NCBI GenBank assembly: GCA_041663425.1
Contig: JBAYMS010000025.1
Coordinates: 1-21,229 of the forward strand
Direction of reading: 5' to 3'
DNA: 21,229 nt
From: FEN-1322 sp041663425
GTDB lineage: Bacteria > Omnitrophota > Gorgyraeia > 2-01-FULL-45-10
Position 1 is the stretch's first letter; every line of letters starts with the position of its first letter. The notes beneath the pieces are model-generated. The model was not told the origin of the DNA. It saw only the letters and a program-made list of their open reading frames with translations, and ran no database searches. Positions 16,187 through 21,229 of the stretch are shown in pieces. Made by a program: the position numbers and the translations under genes.

Positions 16187-16375
16187 ATGAAAAAATTAAA
16201 GAGATGCGATGGGTTCCTTGGGTGCAGAACCAGTAAGACCATCGAAGATAAGATAAAAGGCATGTGCACCGAAAACAACCGAGAGGTGAGCGAAGTAATT
16301 AACTACCTTTGCAGGATCTTTATTGAAGATTTTGGCGGAATCAGGACGAAGTTCTTTAAGAAGAGCGAGGAATAG
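16187..16375 (+). CDS. Small ribbon-helix-helix-like protein
   Basis: I do not recognise this 62-residue protein as a named family, but its pattern fits a ribbon-helix-helix DNA-binding fold (Arc/MetJ/CopG type): a short strand (FLGCRTS), helix A (KTIEDKIKGMCTENN), the characteristic turn REVSE, helix B (VSEVINYLCRIFIEDF) and a basic tail (RTKFFKKSEE). Such proteins act as dimers and are often autoregulators. The ATG at 16187 is preceded by AGGAG (16178-16182). An upstream in-frame TTG at 16163 lacks a ribosome binding site and lies within a few bases of the predicted transcription start. The gene sits between a repeat array and a second promoter, which fits a local transcription regulator. 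The RHH fold is inferred from pattern only. Confidence 0.65.
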   Translation: MKKLKRCDGFLGCRTSKTIEDKIKGMCTENNREVSEVINYLCRIFIEDFGGIRTKFFKKSEE

Positions 16376-16405
16376 GTTAAAGTAAAAAAAGTTAGGTTCA
16401 TGCCC

Positions 16406-16434
16406 TTGACTGCACGACTAGGATATGATATCAT
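16406..16434 (+). promoter_or_regulatory. Strong sigma-70-type promoter before leader RNA
   Basis: TTGACT (16406-16411) and TATCAT (16429-16434) are separated by 17 nt; each box matches the consensus at 5 of 6 positions. Transcription would start near 16441, about 190 nt upstream of the large glycosidase gene. No other convincing promoter lies between the terminator (16552-16597) and that gene. Confidence 0.65.
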
Positions 16435-16503
16435 TACCTTACATATTTTCTAGGATCCCCGTTTAATAACTCGGGGGAGTTGAGGGTCTTAAGAAAAATA
16501 CAT

Positions 16504-16536
16504 TTAAGTGTCATATTAAGTGTCATATTAAGTGTA
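16504..16536 (+). repeat. Tandem 12-bp repeat, nearly three copies
   Basis: TTAAGTGTCATA occurs at 16504-16515 and 16516-16527, and a third copy starts at 16528 and diverges after TTAAGTGT. Each carries TAAGTG, the hexamer also present (as TAAGTG or CACTTA) three times in the repeat array upstream of the RHH-like gene. Confidence 0.85.
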
Positions 16537-16551
16537 AGAACATCTTAATAT

Positions 16552-16597
16552 AAGACCAGATAGCCTAGAACAAACGCTTGGCAATCTGGTCTTTTTA
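16552..16597 (+). terminator. Intrinsic terminator in the leader of the glycosidase gene
   Basis: AAGACCAGAT (16552-16561) pairs perfectly with ATCTGGTCTT (16584-16593). The stem continues after an A/A mismatch with GCC/GGC, closes a 14-nt loop, and is followed by a T-rich tail (16592-16596, then ATTT). It lies between the promoter at 16406-16434 and the ATG at 16633, so the downstream gene needs read-through or antitermination. Confidence 0.75.
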
Positions 16598-16632
16598 TTT
16601 ACTGTTTGTTAAAAGAATAAAAATAGGAAGCG

Positions 16633-19600
16633 ATGAAACTTACAGAAAGCTTTCCGAAAAAACATATTTACCGATTCTCGTTTGAGATAAGGACTGTAGC
16701 CACGGTCCTTATTATTGCCTTCCTTGCTCAGGATATAGTTTGGGCCCATCCCGATCCTTTCATTAACCGTAACGCAGACAATAATAAACTTGCCACCGAG
16801 TCTTTGTTTAAGCATGCAACCGATGACCATTATGCAGCTTTTTTATATGAGACTATCAGAAGGACCTGCGAAACAAAAAAAATAGCGCTAAAAGATTTGA
16901 CTTTTCCTGCGTTGAAAGCCATCCTTGGTAAGTTAAAAAAAGAACCATGGCTGAATATTACGGAACCTTCCAATTCTGAGGTCTTTGTCACCTTTAATGG
17001 CGGCAATATGCTCAGATTTTACGATTCTAAAGAACTGCATAATTCAGAATATGAGAATGGGGTGTTGGAAGAATTGCAGATGCCCGAAGGCAGCTGCTTC
17101 CGCATTCAATATCTCATGGTGGGCAGATTGCAGCTTCATGGAAACCGATTTCCCGAGGAGCAGGTCTTTATGGACCATTTCAGGGTAAGTTCTGCAGTTA
17201 GGTCGTCCGCCAAAGCATATCTGTCTAAGCCCAAAGGCGCTATCTACACAAGAAGAGTTGATGAGATTATGCCCGCTTCTCTATCGCCCGAAGACAAGAG
17301 GGTTGAGAAGATAGAAAGAGCTATAACTTTTCTTTATGACCAGGGCGGTGAATTCAGGCGAAGGGCAAATTTACTAAGGACTACCATCACGGTAATAGGC
17401 CTGACGGATATGCGCACCAATCTTCTTTTCTCTGACCTGACAAAAAATGTGTTTAGGGCCATACACGCCGGCAGAAGACGTAATGTACTGTATCTTTCGA
17501 TGAACATTGTGGATAAGTTAGATGTTAAGTGGCTGGCATTGTTCCTTAATGCCGGCGTTCGTTTCCTTGAGGTATACAATAAATATGCCGGTGAATTTAA
17601 GAGCGGAAAGCTTTCAAAGGCCCATCTGGGAAAAATACATAATGAGCTGGAGGATTCTAAGCCATTGATAATGGATGATCCTTATGAGAAAAAGCTATGG
17701 GATCTGTCGGACATAAAGGAGAAGCTTCTTAGGTTTGCTGACGAGGACAGGGGCTTTAAATTAATAGGTTTAATAAATAACATAGATGCTATGAAAAAAG
17801 AGGCGAGCCGGATTAAGGCTGATCTTGAGGCGAGGTTTGGCCGGACGCCGGAGGAGATCGGGGGCAGGCGGTTTAATCCGGATGATTTTAGGGAAGAATA
17901 TGTAGGCCTTGCCAATAAATACGACTGGATCGCTTCAAAGTATGAAATTGTAGGGAACAGGGACGATGCCAGCGAGTACTATCACCGGAAAGCGGATCTG
18001 ATAAAACTTATGCAAGCGGTAGACCGCGCTTTCTGGCCCGTTGAGGGGCAGGAGCGCCTGGTAAATATGTATCTGCGGGCAGGTATGTATGATGACTTTC
18101 TGAAGGAGCTGAAAATATTTTTAACCGGGGAAGGCTGGCCCATAGCTATCTCTGAAGAGGCGCGGGAAGCGGCGGTGTCGCAGCAGAACTTCAGAAAAGA
18201 TTTTATAAAAAATAATTTTGCCCCCATTAGAAACGAAGTATCGTATCTTCTTTTTTCGCATGAGTCTATGGCGCCGCGCAGGATAAGACGTGATATAAGC
18301 CGTGTTTATTCCGAAGCGATGCAGTTGTTTGATAATTTTGAATCACAAACGAAGATTGTGGAAAAAGTATCTGTGGAAGAAAAAAAATCAGATGCGGGCA
18401 AAGAAAAGAAAAACTCGTTTTGGACCAGTATACATCGCAGTGCGCGCAGGACCTTCCGCTGGTTATACAGGCATCGCAGGGGCATGCTTGCTTTGCCGGA
18501 TCTTTCTTTGATTTTTGCGAAGATGAAACCTGTAGTGCCTGCGAGAGAAGTGACGAGAGATGAAACTATTTACGAAATAAATGCAAGGGCTCTTGGCAAG
18601 CGCTTTAGTGAAATATCAGATGAAGATATAAAAAAGATAAGAGATGACTCCGGCGCAACTATATTATGGATGATGGGAACGTGGCAGGTTAGCCCGTATT
18701 CCAAGGTGTTAAATCAATATTGGTGCAAAAAAAATAACGAGAGCCTGGAGCGCACAGCCAGTGCGTTTTCAATAACAGATTATCGCATAGCTGAGGACTT
18801 GGGAGGCGAGAAAGAGCTCCGCGAGTTTGTGAAGCGCGCGAATAGGCTTGGGCTGAGAATCATGCTCGATGTGGTTCCAAACCATATGGCTGCCGATACG
18901 CCGCTATTGAAGGAGCATCCGGAGTATTTCATGAGCCTTGCGGCTAACCTGACAGGAGAGGAGTCCGGCAGATGGATAAGGGAGAATAAGACGCGTCTTA
19001 AATTGACCCCGGAAAATAATCCCTGCCCCATATTCCAGTCCGGAACTTTTGATGCTTCTGAGCCGGCCATTCCTGAGCCTAGCCCGGAAAATGTTTTCTA
19101 TTTTGGAAGAGACGCTGCTTTTACGAATCCAGGCGCTATCCCATGGGTTGATGTTGTTCAGTTTAATTACGCCAATGCAGCCATGCGTGAATACATGAGA
19201 AGCGTGCTTTTTAAAGCAGCGGAGCTGACTAACGGCGGAGGCATCCGCCTCGATATGATTTTCCTGAACACCAAGGATTATATATATCGTAACTGGTTTG
19301 GTAATTTGCCAAGAGAACAATTTGATAAGTTGTATGCTGCAGAAGAATTTTGGAAGAGCGTGGTTGCGGAACTGAAAGAAAAATATCCCGGGATCGTTAT
19401 CCTGGGCGAAATGTACGGAAGCTACGGGCATGGAGATCTGGCAAATTATCTGGGGCTCGATTACTACTATGAAGATTATTTCTTTAAATGTCTGACGACA
19501 AAGGATATCAATGGCCTTAAAAATTTTCTGCGAGGATATGTGTCCGGTATGGGACGGGTCAATTTTGTTAAGTACCTAGAAAATCATGATTCTGCGGACA

Positions 19601-21229
19601 GAGTAATAAGTGTTTTGAGGCGGACTATGGCGGCGAATGATGCTGTGCCGGCATCGCTTGCGGCTGCAACTTTATTGTATACTCTCCCCGGAGGATCTTT
19701 AGTATATAGAGGGCAGGAAAGCGGCTATTCTCAATGGATATCAAATGCTAGCCTTATCCGCGGCCCGCCGGAACAGGAAGATAAAGATGTTGACGCGCAT
19801 TACAGGGAAATCGTCGGCATTGTCCGTAATGAGGCATACAGAGATATTTTCAGAAACGGCAGCTTTAAGCTTCTTGATACGGCATACCCGGGCGATATCG
19901 TTGCTTTTGAACGGGAGTATAATGGTAACAAGGCGGTCATAGTAGTAAATTATTGCAACAGTGAATTAAATAATATTAAATTAAATATCGATGGGCGGGA
20001 AGAAGTGGTCTCCATGCCTGCCTGGAGCAGCAGGGTGTATCTGCCGTCCTCAGGTAAAAGCGGAGAATCAAAAACCGGTCATCTTTCAGTGATAAGTATA
20101 GCGATGAATTCTCGGGCAGGCATAGAAAATGATTTTGTTTCGCCTGTAAAGGCGGGTATAAACACAGACGGGACATTTTTGCCGCATATACAGGGCCGCT
20201 CAGAGAAAGACTGGGGAGTGCTGGATTTTGGATCGTATAAGACTTTCGCAGAAGCGACCATGCTTATGGGGCAGCATATTATACAATGGCTGCCGATGAT
20301 GATGTCGTCAGCGGGCAATTCTCCGTATTCGGTGGCAAGCCACAGGATCATAGACCCTAAGTATATAGATATAGACGGTATTCTTGCTTCGTTTTCTTCG
20401 CCGGAGGCGAGGCAGTTTATTGAAGAAAATAGAGAGAAAATACATAGACTGCATGATAGCGATGAGGTCCTGCATGATGAAATAATGGATCTTAAGCTTA
20501 ATGTGCTTCGGCGGATGTGGCCCAAATTCCGGGAAAGTAAAGACGATCCTCTATTCAGGGAATATTCGGAATTCTTAAGTAACAATGAAAACGAAATTAA
20601 GGACGACCTTTTGTATCTGGCGCTCAAAAAAGAATATTTAGCTAAAGACGGTGCGAGCGGCTGGGATTGGAGGACGTGGAACAGGTATGATGAAGGATTG
20701 AGTGATTTTGGATTGATAAGGGCAAAAGGCCTGACGAATGACGCAATTGAAATAGCCAGGGCGCGGCATAAAGATGAGATAGATTTCCAGCTATTTGTGC
20801 AATTTGTGGCACGCCGGCAAATGAGAGAATTGGTGAATTACGCAAGAAGTGTGGGTGTGGAATTTGCCATAGACCATCCTTTCGCATACGATGGTGCTGA
20901 TATATGGCTCAACCCGCAGGTATTTGGCCTGAAAAAAGAAAATGGGTACAAGCGTCTGACTACACAAGGTGTTCCGCCCGAGGAAAGCAATCCTAAAGAA
21001 CAACACTGGCAATTTTATCCCTACGACTGGTCAAATCCCGCCACAATAGAATTTTTAAAAGACATTATGGCATTTTATAAAGATCTGGGATTTGTCTATA
21101 ATCGTAAAGATCATGTCCTGGGTTATTACAGAACTTATCATCTTACACAGGATGTGGACAATGAGATGACGCTTAAGAATCTGGGTCTGTGGGATGAAAT
21201 ATCTCAGAAAGTCCGGAATGCGTATACTA
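16633..21229 (+). CDS. Exported giant GH13-GH77 fusion protein (3' partial)
   Basis: The frame is open from the ATG at 16633 to the window edge, 1,532 codons without a stop. Residues 1-38 form a signal peptide (long basic n-region, TVATVLIIAFLAQDIVWA, cleavage before HPDP). Residues of about 40-635 match no family I know. A complete GH13 alpha-amylase-type domain follows (about 640-1140): YEINARALGKRF, DVVPNH (D746), nucleophile D874 in GGGIRLDM, acid/base E926 in VILGEMYG, D986 in LENHDS, and a beta domain C (1077-1139). From about 1157 a GH77 4-alpha-glucanotransferase domain begins: FLPHIQGRSEKDWG, SPYSVASHRIIDPKYI, FQLFVQFVARRQMRELVNYA, GADIWLNPQVF, and nucleophile D1493 in NRKDHVLGYYR. 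The GH77 acid/base lies beyond the window. A role in extracytoplasmic alpha-glucan remodelling is inferred. AGGA precedes the ATG. It follows an attenuator-like leader. Confidence 0.88.
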   Translation, partial: MKLTESFPKKHIYRFSFEIRTVATVLIIAFLAQDIVWAHPDPFINRNADNNKLATESLFKHATDDHYAAFLYETIRRTCETKKIALKDLTFPALKAILGKLKKEPWLNITEPSNSEVFVTFNGGNMLRFYDSKELHNSEYENGVLEELQMPEGSCFRIQYLMVGRLQLHGNRFPEEQVFMDHFRVSSAVRSSAKAYLSKPKGAIYTRRVDEIMPASLSPEDKRVEKIERAITFLYDQGGEFRRRANLLRTTITVIGLTDMRTNLLFSDLTKNVFRAIHAGRRRNVLYLSMNIVDKLDVKWLALFLNAGVRFLEVYNKYAGEFKSGKLSKAHLGKIHNELEDSKPLIMDDPYEKKLWDLSDIKEKLLRFADEDRGFKLIGLINNIDAMKKEASRIKADLEARFGRTPEEIGGRRFNPDDFREEYVGLANKYDWIASKYEIVGNRDDASEYYHRKADLIKLMQAVDRAFWPVEGQERLVNMYLRAGMYDDFLKELKIFLTGEGWPIAISEEAREAAVSQQNFRKDFIKNNFAPIRNEVSYLLFSHESMAPRRIRRDISRVYSEAMQLFDNFESQTKIVEKVSVEEKKSDAGKEKKNSFWTSIHRSARRTFRWLYRHRRGMLALPDLSLIFAKMKPVVPAREVTRDETIYEINARALGKRFSEISDEDIKKIRDDSGATILWMMGTWQVSPYSKVLNQYWCKKNNESLERTASAFSITDYRIAEDLGGEKELREFVKRANRLGLRIMLDVVPNHMAADTPLLKEHPEYFMSLAANLTGEESGRWIRENKTRLKLTPENNPCPIFQSGTFDASEPAIPEPSPENVFYFGRDAAFTNPGAIPWVDVVQFNYANAAMREYMRSVLFKAAELTNGGGIRLDMIFLNTKDYIYRNWFGNLPREQFDKLYAAEEFWKSVVAELKEKYPGIVILGEMYGSYGHGDLANYLGLDYYYEDYFFKCLTTKDINGLKNFLRGYVSGMGRVNFVKYLENHDSADRVISVLRRTMAANDAVPASLAAATLLYTLPGGSLVYRGQESGYSQWISNASLIRGPPEQEDKDVDAHYREIVGIVRNEAYRDIFRNGSFKLLDTAYPGDIVAFEREYNGNKAVIVVNYCNSELNNIKLNIDGREEVVSMPAWSSRVYLPSSGKSGESKTGHLSVISIAMNSRAGIENDFVSPVKAGINTDGTFLPHIQGRSEKDWGVLDFGSYKTFAEATMLMGQHIIQWLPMMMSSAGNSPYSVASHRIIDPKYIDIDGILASFSSPEARQFIEENREKIHRLHDSDEVLHDEIMDLKLNVLRRMWPKFRESKDDPLFREYSEFLSNNENEIKDDLLYLALKKEYLAKDGASGWDWRTWNRYDEGLSDFGLIRAKGLTNDAIEIARARHKDEIDFQLFVQFVARRQMRELVNYARSVGVEFAIDHPFAYDGADIWLNPQVFGLKKENGYKRLTTQGVPPEESNPKEQHWQFYPYDWSNPATIEFLKDIMAFYKDLGFVYNRKDHVLGYYRTYHLTQDVDNEMTLKNLGLWDEISQKVRNAYT
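16781..16792 (+). repeat. Fourth copy of the 12-bp core ATAATAAACTTG inside the CDS
   Basis: ATAATAAACTTG, the last 12 bases of the repeat found at 16017, 16068 and 16120, recurs here just after the signal-peptide-coding part of the large gene (coding for NNKLA in frame). It could be an intragenic operator or a coincidence in A/T-rich sequence. Confidence 0.4.

Larger units (their letters stand above)
16441..16632 (+). promoter_or_regulatory. Structured 5' leader, probable attenuator (or small RNA)
   Basis: This roughly 190-nt leader combines a promoter-proximal G/C element (CCCCG at 16457-16461 can pair with CGGGG at 16472-16476, or AACTC with GAGTT at 16468-16481), a triple 12-bp repeat, and an intrinsic terminator. 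GGTCTTA (16485-16491) is perfectly complementary to TAAGACC (16551-16557), which overlaps the 5' arm of the terminator, so the two pairings exclude each other. That is the layout of an attenuator or riboswitch controlling the downstream gene. An independent small RNA of about 155 nt ending at the terminator is the main alternative. I do not recognise a known riboswitch class. Confidence 0.5.

Noticed and set aside
16400..16453. ATG-started 17-codon frame upstream of the leader
   Set aside because: It overlaps the predicted promoter at 16406-16434, so the transcript from that promoter would not contain its start, and there is no good ribosome binding site.
18904..19431. A 175-codon minus-strand open frame within the GH13 region
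   Set aside because: The plus strand encodes a GH13 domain with all catalytic motifs in one frame; the antisense frame has no recognisable motif.

Overview
The window reads as one co-oriented (+ strand) stretch of a bacterial chromosome with 20 protein genes that I can support. Housekeeping genes are packed with 4 to 35 nt overlaps, TTG starts are used, and AGA/AGG/ATA codons are common. The gene order, the style of the intergenic elements and the very large exported polypeptide at the right end suggest an uncultured lineage such as Candidatus Omnitrophota (OP3). That placement is an inference from general resemblance and was not tested by a search.

Positions 1-3703 hold the 3' two thirds of ligA (NAD-dependent DNA ligase), a small unknown lipoprotein, a glyoxalase-II-like metallo-beta-lactamase-fold hydrolase, xerD (chromosome dimer resolution) and a DUF1330-like protein. 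Positions 3701-3893 are one long imperfect palindrome that fills the gap to the next gene and looks like a mobile MITE-like element. Positions 3893-7577 hold an unusually short CCA-adding/poly(A)-polymerase-type nucleotidyltransferase followed by rbfA, nrnA, truB and ribF, which serve ribosome and tRNA maturation, nanoRNA decay and flavin synthesis. A promoter at 7590-7618 then starts rpsO-pnp, followed by dut, ftsK, rodZ, rimO, pgsA and pgpA (positions 7644-16006): ribosomal protein S15, RNA decay, nucleotide hygiene, chromosome segregation, cell shape, S12 methylthiolation and phosphatidylglycerol synthesis.

After pgpA the character changes. Positions 16007-16632 form a compact regulatory-looking island. 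It holds three copies of a 15-bp repeat at 51-52 bp intervals with palindromes between them, a near-consensus promoter, a 62-residue ribbon-helix-helix-like protein, a second strong promoter, a triplicated 12-bp repeat, and a good intrinsic terminator whose 5' arm can pair instead with an upstream segment. This island precedes a gene that is still open at the right edge (16633 to 21229, more than 1,530 codons). It encodes an exported protein with a signal peptide, about 600 residues of unrecognised sequence, a complete GH13 alpha-amylase-type domain with all catalytic residues, and a GH77 4-alpha-glucanotransferase domain that runs off the window. I consider the fusion enzyme and its attenuator/repeat/RHH control region the most novel content here.

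No tRNA, rRNA, CRISPR array or insertion sequence was found. No gene-free stretch exceeds 300 bases.
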